Source: Bacillota bacterium | Lineage (GTDB): Bacteria > Bacillota > Dethiobacteria > DTU022 | Direction: 5' to 3' | Assembly (NCBI GenBank): GCA_018400435.1 | Contig: JAGYMW010000009.1 | Coordinates: 1-41,676 of the forward strand | Length of the DNA: 41,676 nucleotides | Shown here: in pieces, positions 9,222 through 17,949 of the stretch | How the letters are laid out: every line of letters starts with the position of its first letter | How positions within the stretch are numbered: position 1 is the stretch's first letter | The notes under the pieces: model-generated | Seen by the model: only the letters and a program-made list of their open reading frames with translations | The model's database searches: none | What the model was told of the DNA's origin: nothing | Program-made: the position numbers and the translations under genes

Positions 9222-10709
9222 TTAAATAATTTTCTTTCTTCCTAACTCTTCATGCAAATAGCCGATGAACTCTGCCGCTTTCTTCTCCGGCGGGCGGGTA
9301 AAGAAACTGACACCAATGAAGAGGACAGTGGCAATGAGACCACTCCAAACCCCCGGCCAGTAACCGAGAGGCTTTAAGCCGCTATATTGAAGAAAAGTAG
9401 CTGCCAGCCCGCCGACAACAACGCTGGCCAGTACAGCCGGGGCAGTCCCCCGTTTCCAGAAAAAGGCCCCGATCAAAGCAGGGACCATGACCAGCAGGCC
9501 GGCCGAAGAGGCCACAGAAAGGGCGGCGATCAAATCCAGTCGAATGGTAGCAAAAGCAACGATAACAACCGTGAAAAGAGGCACAAATATTTTTCCTACT
9601 AGCAATTCCCGTTTTTCATCGTTCGGTCTGCGGGAACTCTTAAAAACATCGCGGCAGATCATGGAGGAAAGAGTTAATATAATTGAATTAACCGTAGAAA
9701 CAGCCGCTGCACAGATTCCAAGCATGACCAGCAGGGCAACCCCTGCCGGAACAATATTTAAGCCCAGCAGGACCGGGGTAGCATTATCAGCAACGGCCAG
9801 TTCGGGGATGAGCAGGCGGGCGGAAAAACCCCACAGGATGGAAACCAGGGTATAGATAAAACCGAAGACCAGAAACCCCATCACCATGATGCGCATCTGG
9901 CCCAGTGAGCGGGGCACGAAAAGCCTCTGGCTGACCTGGGGATTGGAAAGGGAGAAGAAAAACCAGGGCAGGGTCAATCCGACAAATGTGTTGATATTGA
10001 AAAAGCCTGGACCCGGCACGGTCAGCCACGCCGGGTATTCTGCTTCCAGCCCGGCAAACAGCCCGCCAAAACCGCCAAAACCGCGGTAAGCAATGAGAAT
10101 AACCGAAAGCACGGCCACAACCAGCATGACCGCCGCCTGCAAAGAATCGGTCCAGGCCACCGCCTTTAATCCACCGGTCCAGGTCCAGTAAACGGCAATG
10201 AAAGCGGCGATGCTCACTCCCGCCAGATAAGGAATGGCCCCGCCGGAAATACCCTCCAGCAGGGCGCCGATGCCGATAAGCTGAACCGCACTATAGGGAA
10301 TGAGAAAAATTACAGCGGCCACAGCAGAAACAGCAGCTACTGCTTTGCTTCCGTAACGATCACCGAGCATTTCGGTGGGGGTGAGATAGTTATAACGCTG
10401 TCCCACCAGCCAGAAGCGCGGTCCGAAAAAAGCTACCAGCACAAGCCCGGAAAGATAAATCAGCTCAAAACCCAGGGCCCCGACCCCGCCGATATAGGTA
10501 AAACCGGCCAGACCGACCAGCATAAACGCGCTGTAAGTAGTAGCGCTGTAAGTAAGGGCGGAAACAATTCCACCCAGAGACCGGCCGGCCAGAAAAAATT
10601 CGTTCACTCCGCCACCCAGTTTGCGGCTGGCCTGACGGGCTATAACACTGCCTAGAATAAAATAAACAAAGAGAGCAATATAAACGGTATTAGCGCTCAT
10701 CTCGATCAT
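9222..10709 (-). CDS. Sodium:solute symporter (SSS family)
   Basis: About 13 hydrophobic segments, FFLAGRSLGGIVSALTYSATTYSAFMLVGLAGFTY, 495 aa. Confidence 0.9.
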   Translation of the reverse strand: MIEMSANTVYIALFVYFILGSVIARQASRKLGGGVNEFFLAGRSLGGIVSALTYSATTYSAFMLVGLAGFTYIGGVGALGFELIYLSGLVLVAFFGPRFWLVGQRYNYLTPTEMLGDRYGSKAVAAVSAVAAVIFLIPYSAVQLIGIGALLEGISGGAIPYLAGVSIAAFIAVYWTWTGGLKAVAWTDSLQAAVMLVVAVLSVILIAYRGFGGFGGLFAGLEAEYPAWLTVPGPGFFNINTFVGLTLPWFFFSLSNPQVSQRLFVPRSLGQMRIMVMGFLVFGFIYTLVSILWGFSARLLIPELAVADNATPVLLGLNIVPAGVALLVMLGICAAAVSTVNSIILTLSSMICRDVFKSSRRPNDEKRELLVGKIFVPLFTVVIVAFATIRLDLIAALSVASSAGLLVMVPALIGAFFWKRGTAPAVLASVVVGGLAATFLQYSGLKPLGYWPGVWSGLIATVLFIGVSFFTRPPEKKAAEFIGYLHEELGRKKII

Positions 10710-10896
10710 CCTTCCACCTGGCGGTAATCATACCCAGGAATACAATAACAACCAGGGCAAAAATACTCCAAAACAGAAAGGCACCGTAAAATTTGGTCAT
10801 GTTGCTCATAAAGGAAATAAAAGGAACAATAAAGGCAGAAAGAACAACAACAAGAAATACAATAATCCATAAGAGACGTTGTCGTTCAAGGGACAT
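10690..10896 (-). CDS. Small hydrophobic membrane protein, likely accessory partner of the SSS symporter
   Basis: 68 aa, two TM segments, overlaps the start of the symporter gene by 20 nt. Confidence 0.7.
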   Translation of the reverse strand: MSLERQRLLWIIVFLVVVLSAFIVPFISFMSNMTKFYGAFLFWSIFALVVIVFLGMITARWKDDRDER

Positions 10897-10996
10897 TAAA
10901 ATTACCTCTTTTCTGTGGTGATATCACTTACTGGGCATTATAACATATTCTGTCCGATAATTAACCATTAAAATACATTTATATTGTATGCACAAC

Positions 10997-11025
10997 TTGA
11001 CTTTGATGTAAAATAATGTTATAAT
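10997..11025 (+). promoter_or_regulatory. Near-consensus sigmaA promoter
   Basis: TTGACT (10997-11002), 17-nt spacer, TATAAT (11020-11025). Confidence 0.7.
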
Positions 11026-11029
11026 ATGG

Positions 11030-11242
11030 ATGTTTGAAAACACTGCCATTCGTAAAGATCTTAACGGGGACGGCATGATAGATGTAGTCGACGTAACACT
11101 CGTTTTTCAGCATACCCTGGATTTAATCAAACTGGAGTAAAGCATACAGAGACAGGCAGATTTAAACGGAAACAACCTTGTCAATGTCCTTGATACAGCC
11201 ATGCTCATGCGTTATGCCCTCGATATGAGCGAAACACTTTAA
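11030..11242 (+). pseudogene. Dockerin type I-like EF-hand remnant with in-frame stop
   Basis: Frame from ATG 11030: MFENTAIRKDLNGDGMIDVVDVTLVFQHTLDLIKLE*SIQRQADLNGNNLVNVLDTAMLMRYALDMSETL*; two dockerin-like Ca-binding repeats split by TAA at 11138-11140. Confidence 0.7.
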
Positions 11243-11330
11243 TCTCCTTGTAAAAAAAGACAAAATTATCATGTATAATATTACGGGTTTATTTTTGAGA
11301 AAAATTGGTTAAAGCGGGGAAAAGTAAAAG

Positions 11331-12635
11331 ATGGAGAAAAAAACCCATACTTTCAAAGACAGATCCGTTTATGAAGGAGAATGGCGGAACGGCAGGCGGC
11401 ATGGTCAGGGCACCTGGTCCAGGCCGGATGGTTGCCTCTTTACAGGTGAATGGGCTGACGATAAACCAAACGGCCTGGGAATACTAATCCTGCCGGGAGG
11501 GAAAAAATATATCGGCGAATGGAAGAATGGCCGCAGGCACGGTCTGGGCATTGAAATTCAAGCCGATGGTACGAAACTGACGGGTAGATGGTCAGAAGGA
11601 CAGTTAGTCTCCAAAACTTCACAGCCTGAAGAAAAAAAACCAGCTGAAGATACTGAGAAAGAAAAAGTACCTCTACCGCCAGAACCGGCACTGGAAGAAA
11701 CGGTTGAACCTGAAAAAGAATCCAATACAAAAGAATCGACCGAACCAAAAGCAGGAGTGGGAAGACAGGAACCGGAAGAACTTGATGAGCAAGCGGCGGT
11801 GGAAAAAGAAAAAGCCTATCCTTTACCTGGTTTGACCGAAGATGAAGAACCGGGAAAATATGAATATGGAGAACCGGAAAGTTACAAAGAAGAACTGGAA
11901 GACTATTATGATGAAACACCCGGGGAAGATGAACGCAAACCGTTCTGGAAAAAATGGTGGCTTTGGGCTATCATAATTCTTCTCGCCGTGCTGGCGGCTT
12001 TGTTGTTTTTTCTCTCTTCCCTGAACGATAATGGGAGCGCCGATCCGGACCCTGATCAGACTGAGGAACAAGGTAATACCGTGGATCCTGATCTGATCCC
12101 GGAAGAAGAGCCTACAGTTGAGGAACAGGCCGAAGGGGACAGCAAAGAAGAAGATCCTCCAACCATCGAAGCAGGAACTTATGTGGTCAATGAGGATATC
12201 GAACCGGGGCTCTACCGCTCTGAAGGAGGGATCACTTACTTTGAACGTCTCTCCGGCCTCAGCAGTGAACGAAAAGATGTAATCGCCAACGGAGCTGTTC
12301 CGAACGGGCCTGTAGTTGTGGAAGTCAAGGAATCTGATGTCGCCTTTCGAAGCGAAGGAAGCGGAACCTGGTACAGGCTTGACGATTCATATCAGCCGGA
12401 ACTTAAAAGTACGATCGACGACGGATGCTGGATTGTCGGCGTCGATATCGAGGCAGGTACTTACCGGACTGACGACGAAATCGATTATTGGGCCCGCCTG
12501 TCAAACTTCAGCCATGAAGTTGACGCGGTAATTGCCAATGACGCCATGGTGACCGGCGGAACGGCAGTGGAAATAAAAAGTTCCGATGCCGGATTCATCA
12601 GCCAGGGCCGGGCTATCTGGACCAAAGTTGATTAA
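11331..12635 (+). CDS. MORN-repeat bitopic membrane protein with duplicated C-terminal beta-rich domain
   Basis: YEGEWRNGRRHGQGTW, FTGEWADDKPNGLGIL, YIGEWKNGRRHGLGIE repeats; acidic linker; TM WWLWAIIILLAVLAALLFFLSSL; two copies of AGTYxVxxDIExGxYR...VIANxAxxxGxxVEVKxSDxxFxSxGxxxW. Confidence 0.85.
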   Translation: MEKKTHTFKDRSVYEGEWRNGRRHGQGTWSRPDGCLFTGEWADDKPNGLGILILPGGKKYIGEWKNGRRHGLGIEIQADGTKLTGRWSEGQLVSKTSQPEEKKPAEDTEKEKVPLPPEPALEETVEPEKESNTKESTEPKAGVGRQEPEELDEQAAVEKEKAYPLPGLTEDEEPGKYEYGEPESYKEELEDYYDETPGEDERKPFWKKWWLWAIIILLAVLAALLFFLSSLNDNGSADPDPDQTEEQGNTVDPDLIPEEEPTVEEQAEGDSKEEDPPTIEAGTYVVNEDIEPGLYRSEGGITYFERLSGLSSERKDVIANGAVPNGPVVVEVKESDVAFRSEGSGTWYRLDDSYQPELKSTIDDGCWIVGVDIEAGTYRTDDEIDYWARLSNFSHEVDAVIANDAMVTGGTAVEIKSSDAGFISQGRAIWTKVD

Positions 12636-12721
12636 GAAGAATCCGGCCACTGCAGACCAAGGCAGGCGGCCGGTCCCGGGTTTTCAAGAAGCTAAATTTT
12701 TTTCAAGAACATGGACATATT

Positions 12722-12745
12722 CCCTCCCCGAGTGGAGGGCTTTTT
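12722..12745 (+). terminator. Rho-independent terminator of the MORN gene
   Basis: CCCTCC-CCGAGT-GGAGGG followed by CTTTTT. Confidence 0.75.
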
Positions 12746-12999
12746 CTATCGCTGGCGCCAGCTGACGTTATTGCGGGGGGAAAAGGATTGAACCTGTTCC
12801 TCAACCCTGGCATCTTGCGTATCTTCATGCTTTATCATAACAGCAAGTCATACATCGTTCGCAAATTACCTGAAGATAAAAGATTACAAAACCCTGTTTG
12901 GCATGATAAAATAGATAATGGAAAGATAAGAAAAGATTCAAATGCAACGTGTCAATTCTGCAGCCATAACCATATATTTTCAAACAGGGGGCATGGAAC

Positions 13000-13467
13000 A
13001 TGAAAATGCTGATTTGTGTAGACGGTTCGGAACAAAGCCAAAAAGCACTTGAAAAGGCTGCTTTAATCGCTGCCGGTCCTCATATTGATGAGGTAACGGT
13101 AATTCATATCTTCGAAGGCAAGATGGATCCCTCCTCTTCTGCCATTGCCTGGGGCGGAGAAGGATACGCCATCACCGAAGCAGATATCGAACACTTTAAA
13201 GAACGCTACGAAATGGAAAAGAAAAAGGGTGTAGCAATCTTACAGGAAGCCAAAAGTTTCCTGGCGGGAAAAAATATTGAAGCGGAAACAATCCTGAAAG
13301 ATGGACATCCATCGCATACAATTATCGAAGCAGCGCAGGAAAATGATTTTGACATAATCGTTGTAGGGAGCAGGGGACTGGGTGGTTTTAAAAAATTACT
13401 TCTGGGCAGTGTAAGCAACGCCATCGCCCAGGAAGCGAAAAATTGCTGTGTCCTGATCGTTAAATAA
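13000..13467 (+). CDS. Universal stress protein (UspA family)
   Basis: MKMLICVDGSEQSQKALEKA...IIVVGSRGLGGFKKLLLGSVSNAIAQEAKNCCVLIVK ATP-binding Usp motif. Confidence 0.93.
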   Translation: MKMLICVDGSEQSQKALEKAALIAAGPHIDEVTVIHIFEGKMDPSSSAIAWGGEGYAITEADIEHFKERYEMEKKKGVAILQEAKSFLAGKNIEAETILKDGHPSHTIIEAAQENDFDIIVVGSRGLGGFKKLLLGSVSNAIAQEAKNCCVLIVK

Positions 13468-13518
13468 ATCAACACTGCAAAGAGATCATTGAACTTACAG
13501 GATAAAAAAACATCCAAA

Positions 13519-13600
13519 GAAAAACCCCGCCGTGAGCGGTTATCAGTAACAACCGGCCTGCCGGTTGTTACTGCCGCCTATTGCACTGCGGGGTATTTTC
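13519..13600. terminator. Nested palindrome, probable bidirectional terminator between convergent genes
   Basis: Outer GAAAAACCCCGC/GCGGGGTATTTTC; inner 14-bp perfect arms CAGTAACAACCGGC-CT-GCCGGTTGTTACTG (13544-13573). Confidence 0.7.
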
Positions 13601-13625
13601 TAGTGGAAATAAACAAGATTCAGAT

Positions 13626-14339
13626 TCAATTGACATTGAGTGCAGCAATCCCCGAAAGCACCGTTTCATTCAGGTAGCTGTCTTTGATCGCCTCGAACGC
13701 CTCTGCTGCAGAGGCCACATTAACTATCTGACCCTTTACCATCGCTGCAAAAGTATCACCAATCAACTCCGCTTCATGCAGATCATGAGTGACATAAATC
13801 GATGGGATACCATTGTTTTTAAGGGTACGGCGGAATTCAGGCCACAGCTTCTCTTTAGTCGAAGCATCAATGTCACTCAGCGGTTCATCAAGCAGCATAA
13901 CCTCGGGATCGGAGGTCAGCGCACGGGCCAGTGAAACCCGGCTTCGATACCCTCCGCTAAGTTCCAGCGGTTTTTTATTCAGCACATCCTGCAGCCCGAG
14001 CATTTCAACCATTAGCTTCCCGGTTTCAGCAAATCCCCGTCCATTCCTTGAAGCATAGATAATATTATCCCAGGCTGTAAGGTGATTGAACAGGGCCGGG
14101 TGCTGGGGGACATAGCCGAGATTCCTTTCTTCCGGAGGCAAAACCGTTACATCACGGCTGTTAATAAACACTTTTCCGTTGTCACCGCTGATGATGCCGG
14201 CAATTATCTTCAGAAGGGTAGTTTTTCCGCTCCCATTTATGCCGATGATCACCTTAATGCCAGATTCCATTTTCATGGAAACACCGCAGAGCACCTGCTG
14301 GTCACCATAACATTTTTTGATATTTTTAAATTCAAGCAT
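13626..14339 (-). CDS. Molybdate/tungstate ABC transporter ATP-binding protein
   Basis: Walker A GINGSGKTTLLKIIAG, signature LSGGYRSRVSLARAL, Walker B VMLLDEPLS. Confidence 0.9.
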   Translation of the reverse strand: MLEFKNIKKCYGDQQVLCGVSMKMESGIKVIIGINGSGKTTLLKIIAGIISGDNGKVFINSRDVTVLPPEERNLGYVPQHPALFNHLTAWDNIIYASRNGRGFAETGKLMVEMLGLQDVLNKKPLELSGGYRSRVSLARALTSDPEVMLLDEPLSDIDASTKEKLWPEFRRTLKNNGIPSIYVTHDLHEAELIGDTFAAMVKGQIVNVASAAEAFEAIKDSYLNETVLSGIAALNVN

Positions 14340-15114
14340 CTTTAACCCTCCGATAATTCATGAAACTCAGGGTGGCAACAAGCAGAGCCGAAATGGCGAT
14401 ACATACTGCACTGGCAGTAATGGCCATCCCCAGCTCCCCTTCCTCCACCTTGCTGAAAACATAGGAGGCCAGCACCTGAGTAGTACCGGGAACATTGCCC
14501 CCGAACATCGCCACTGCCGCAAATTCGCTCAGCGAACGGGCATAACTTAAAACAAACCCGGAAAAAAGTGCCTCGCTGAGGGCTGGAATTACCACCCGGA
14601 GGTACGCTTTATAGGGGATATCACCGAGCGAGCGGGCTACGGCCACAATTTCCGGATCAATTTGATCCACACCCGAAGAGATGGTTCTGGCAGCCAGCGG
14701 ATATGAAACAAAGAACATGGCCATGACCACCGCCACCAGGGTAAATGCCAGGCCGGTCGGGCCGATGAATCCAAAGGCATTGCGGCCGAAAGCAAGAAGC
14801 AGGGCCAGCCCGGCCACCGTATGCGGGATGGCTATAGGCAGATCGTTCATCGTGTTGGCAATTTTATATATAATTGTATTCCTGTTAAACAGGTGGTAAT
14901 AACCAAAACCCAGAGCCAGCAGCAAACTCAGCAGGGCAGCAGCCAGAGCTGCAATGAGCGTATTCTTGAAACTCTGCCAGAAATATATGTCCTGAAAGGT
15001 CTCACTTATCCCCCCACCGGTCAGGCGCCCCAGCAGGGCTACCAGGGGGTAAATAACCAGCAATAGAAACAGGGGGATGAAGAGTACATCAATGATATTT
15101 TTCCTGCTCATCAT
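14332..15114 (-). CDS. Molybdate/tungstate ABC transporter permease
   Basis: Hydrophobic; EIVAVARSLGDIPYKAYLRVVIPALSEALFSGFVLSYARSLSEFAAVAMFGG (EAA motif, ModB/TupB-like); overlaps neighbours. Confidence 0.88.
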   Translation of the reverse strand: MMSRKNIIDVLFIPLFLLLVIYPLVALLGRLTGGGISETFQDIYFWQSFKNTLIAALAAALLSLLLALGFGYYHLFNRNTIIYKIANTMNDLPIAIPHTVAGLALLLAFGRNAFGFIGPTGLAFTLVAVVMAMFFVSYPLAARTISSGVDQIDPEIVAVARSLGDIPYKAYLRVVIPALSEALFSGFVLSYARSLSEFAAVAMFGGNVPGTTQVLASYVFSKVEEGELGMAITASAVCIAISALLVATLSFMNYRRVKDA

Positions 15115-15878
15115 TCGCACGGCTGCCACCCGTAAATAGTGAATTCATCGTTATGTTCAAAAGCCGTCTCCAGGAATTTCTGAGCCAGCTCTTCATCGCC
15201 ACCTTTTAAAATCGCCGCCCCGAAAATAATATCTCCCGTGTATTCGAGCGGTATTTCTTCAATATATTCCTGGCCGTTGAGCTTGGTTACGCTGCTGTAA
15301 TTTAAACCGGCATCCAGTTCGTTTTCTTCAATCATCAGGGCCAGCTGATTAACCGTTGAAGGACGGGCTTTCAGGTTGCCGGAAGCAACCAGCTCATCCC
15401 AAAGTCCCATGTTTTTGAGGGCCGATTCTGCATAGAAACCGCCCGGCGCCGTCGGCTCGCAGATACCGACTACCACATCTGGTTTAAGCAGATCTTCTAC
15501 GCAAGACACCTTATCGCGCCCCGATTCCGAAACAACCAGCACTTCATGGTCAAGAAGGAATTTTTTACTTTCTGCTACCATTTCGACATCTTCCAGCTTT
15601 TCTATATAAACCCAGTCTGCCGAGAAATAAAGATCACAGGGTTGATCTTCTTCAATCTGGGTATAGAGCCCGCCGGACGGACCGTAATTGGGGATTACCT
15701 CGATACCGGTTTCCTCCTGGAAAATGGCGATTACTTCATCCATCGGTTTTTTAAGTCCTGCCGCAACAAAAAGATCAAGCTGTTCCGCCTGAGATCCGCA
15801 GCCACCGCCAATGATAACCAGGGCCAAAGCTGTTACAATGATTACAACCGTCAACACTTTAAATAATTTTGCAGTCAT
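15111..15878 (-). CDS. modA: Molybdate/tungstate ABC transporter substrate-binding lipoprotein (ModA family)
   Basis: Lipoprotein signal IGGGCGS; LFVAAGLKKPMDEVIAIFQEETGIEVIPNYGPSGGLYTQIEE and DLYFSAD typical of ModA. Confidence 0.85.
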   Translation of the reverse strand: MTAKLFKVLTVVIIVTALALVIIGGGCGSQAEQLDLFVAAGLKKPMDEVIAIFQEETGIEVIPNYGPSGGLYTQIEEDQPCDLYFSADWVYIEKLEDVEMVAESKKFLLDHEVLVVSESGRDKVSCVEDLLKPDVVVGICEPTAPGGFYAESALKNMGLWDELVASGNLKARPSTVNQLALMIEENELDAGLNYSSVTKLNGQEYIEEIPLEYTGDIIFGAAILKGGDEELAQKFLETAFEHNDEFTIYGWQPCE

Positions 15879-15971
15879 TTTTCACCCTTCTTTTTGAATT
15901 ATTCATTTTAAGATCAAGTAATGGTCAATGCTCTTAAACTGTAAATAATGCCTGTGTTGAATAATCCAGAA

Positions 15972-16005
15972 TAAAAAAAACGTCTTTCGAAAGAAGACGT
16001 TCCCC
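15972..16005 (-). terminator. Intrinsic terminator, expression platform of the riboswitch
   Basis: Minus strand GGGGAACGTCTTCTTTCGAAAGACGTTTTTTTTATT hairpin plus U-tract. Confidence 0.85.
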
Positions 16006-16044
16006 GTAAAAGATCCAAAGTCAAATTTTTGCTTATATACTTTC

Positions 16045-16155
16045 GGATCATCTCCTTTCCACTATCGGGAGGCAACACCGTTTCCCGTGTTACCCTGTCG
16101 GTTTGCCCCCTTGGGTATACATACCGGTAGGAAGACAAACTCGGAGTCAATTGTT
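16045..16155 (-). ncRNA. Molybdenum cofactor (Moco) riboswitch aptamer
   Basis: Minus strand GACUCCGAGUUUG...GCAAACCGACAGGGUAACACGGGAAACGGUGUUGCCUCCCGAUAGUGGAAAGGAGAU: recalled Moco-motif elements, 8-bp hairpin GGUAACAC/GUGUUGCC, CUCC/GGAG closing; followed by a terminator and the mod operon. Confidence 0.78.
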
Positions 16156-16379
16156 ATTTCAGGCTCATTCGGCAGGTTGATATCTCAACCCGCTTATTTC
16201 ACCTCCAATCCAGCTACTGTTCAGATAGGTAACCCTTTACCTTGAGGCATTTTCAAGAAATACTACCAAAATAGTATCATTATGAATCTATATCCACAAT
16301 TATTTTATAATATAATATATCCCCATGTGAAAGTCAAATAATTAAAGCTGCCCATCTTTGAAACTATCCCTGTCAATAG

Positions 16380-16421
16380 CCAGGAAGCGAAAAATTGCTG
16401 CGTCCTGATTGTTAAATAAAT
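16380..16421 (+). pseudogene. 3'-terminal relic of a uspA paralogue
   Basis: CCAGGAAGCGAAAAATTGCTGCGTCCTGATTGTTAAATAAAT matches the usp gene end at 13428-13469 with 2 mismatches in 42 nt, both synonymous. Confidence 0.75.
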
Positions 16422-16525
16422 ATAAATCTATAAGGATAGCTTTCAAACACCCTTCAGTAGCCCTAAAATGAAATAAATGATATAATTACAGGGATAAAAA
16501 AGAGAAGAAAGGTATAATTTAATTT

Positions 16526-17911
16526 ATGAGCAATCCTTATTCCCGGGTCACACCCGAGCTTGAAAAATTAGCTACAATGTGCAGGAAAAGCAGTACAATC
16601 GACACTTCCCTCTTCGAAAAATACAACGTCAAAAGAGGCCTGCGTAACCTTGAAGGAAAGGGCGTGCTGGCCGGACTAACTGAAATATCTGACATCTACG
16701 CCACTAAAGTTGTCGACGGAAAAGAAGGGCCCTGTGAAGGTAAACTTTATTACCGGGGCATCGATGTAGAAAAAATTGTGGAAGGGCTGATTGAGGAAGA
16801 TCGTTTTGGGTATGAAGAAGTGACCTATCTTCTTCTTTTCGGCAAACTTCCCAATGCTGAAGAACTGGCCAGCTTTACCGAGATGCTGGCCAATTACCGG
16901 ACTTTACCTACATCTTTTGTCCGCGATATTATTATGAAAGCACCAAGCAAGGACATGATGAATGCCCTGGCCCGCAGTGTTTTAACTATGTACTATTATG
17001 ACGATCGAGCCAGTGATATCTCACTGCCCAATGTCCTGCGGCAGTGCCTGCAGCTGATCGCCCTTTTCCCCCTCCTGGCTGTATACGGCTACCAGGCTTT
17101 CTGTCATTACCACGATAACCAGAGTCTTTTTATCCATTCCCCCCAGCCATACCTCTCTGCAGCAGAAAACATTCTTTATATCCTGCGGCCGGATAGTAAG
17201 TACACTCCGCTGGAAGCTAAAATACTCGATATGGCCCTTATTCTGCATGCCGAACATGGTGGAGGCAACAACTCTACTTTCACCACACATGTGGTGACTT
17301 CCACCGGAACTGATACTTATTCGGCCATCGCGGCAGCTCTCGGTTCCCTGAAAGGGCCGCGGCACGGCGGAGCCAACATCAAGGTCGTAGAAATGTTCGA
17401 GGATCTGAAAACCAGTGTTAAGGACTGGACAGATGAAGATGAAGTGGAAGACTACCTGGTAAAATTGCTTAACAAAAAAGCATTCGACCAAGCCGGGCTA
17501 ATTTACGGCATTGGCCATGCTGTCTATTCTATATCAGATCCACGAGCCGGCGTTTTAAAACACTTCGTCGAGAGTCTTTCCCAAGAAAAAGGACGCACTG
17601 AAGAATTTGAACTGCACGCCCTGGTCGAAAGATTGGCCCCCAGGGTTATCACCGGAAAAAGGCGCATGTATAAGGGAGTCAGTGCAAATGTGGATTTCTA
17701 CAGCGGGCTTGTCTACAACCTTCTTGATCTGCCCCTGGAACTCTACACGCCGCTCTTTGCCATCGCCCGCATAGCGGGCTGGTCAGCCCACCGGCTGGAA
17801 GAGATGATCAACGTCAATAAAATTATCCGCCCTGCCTACAAGGCAGTCTGTGAAAAACATGAATACTTGCCGTTGAAAAAACGCGGAAAAGAAACAGCAA
17901 AACAGTTATAA
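16526..17911 (+). CDS. Citrate synthase (citrate/2-methylcitrate synthase family)
   Basis: YRGIDVEKIVEGL, LHAEHGGGNNSTFTTHVVTSTGTDTYSAIAAALGSLKGPRHGGAN, GIGHAVYSISDPRA; 461 aa. Confidence 0.93.
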   Translation: MSNPYSRVTPELEKLATMCRKSSTIDTSLFEKYNVKRGLRNLEGKGVLAGLTEISDIYATKVVDGKEGPCEGKLYYRGIDVEKIVEGLIEEDRFGYEEVTYLLLFGKLPNAEELASFTEMLANYRTLPTSFVRDIIMKAPSKDMMNALARSVLTMYYYDDRASDISLPNVLRQCLQLIALFPLLAVYGYQAFCHYHDNQSLFIHSPQPYLSAAENILYILRPDSKYTPLEAKILDMALILHAEHGGGNNSTFTTHVVTSTGTDTYSAIAAALGSLKGPRHGGANIKVVEMFEDLKTSVKDWTDEDEVEDYLVKLLNKKAFDQAGLIYGIGHAVYSISDPRAGVLKHFVESLSQEKGRTEEFELHALVERLAPRVITGKRRMYKGVSANVDFYSGLVYNLLDLPLELYTPLFAIARIAGWSAHRLEEMINVNKIIRPAYKAVCEKHEYLPLKKRGKETAKQL

Positions 17912-17949
17912 TTACTGAACCAGATTAATCGATAACAGGAGGCCGGTTC

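Noticed and set aside
12751-12762. 12-bp palindrome GCTGGCGCCAGC
   Set aside because: Short GC-rich palindrome with no promoter or gene context; chance occurrence is plausible.
15914-16150. 78-aa minus-strand ORF upstream of modA
   Set aside because: It covers the probable Moco riboswitch and terminator; the protein has no family features.
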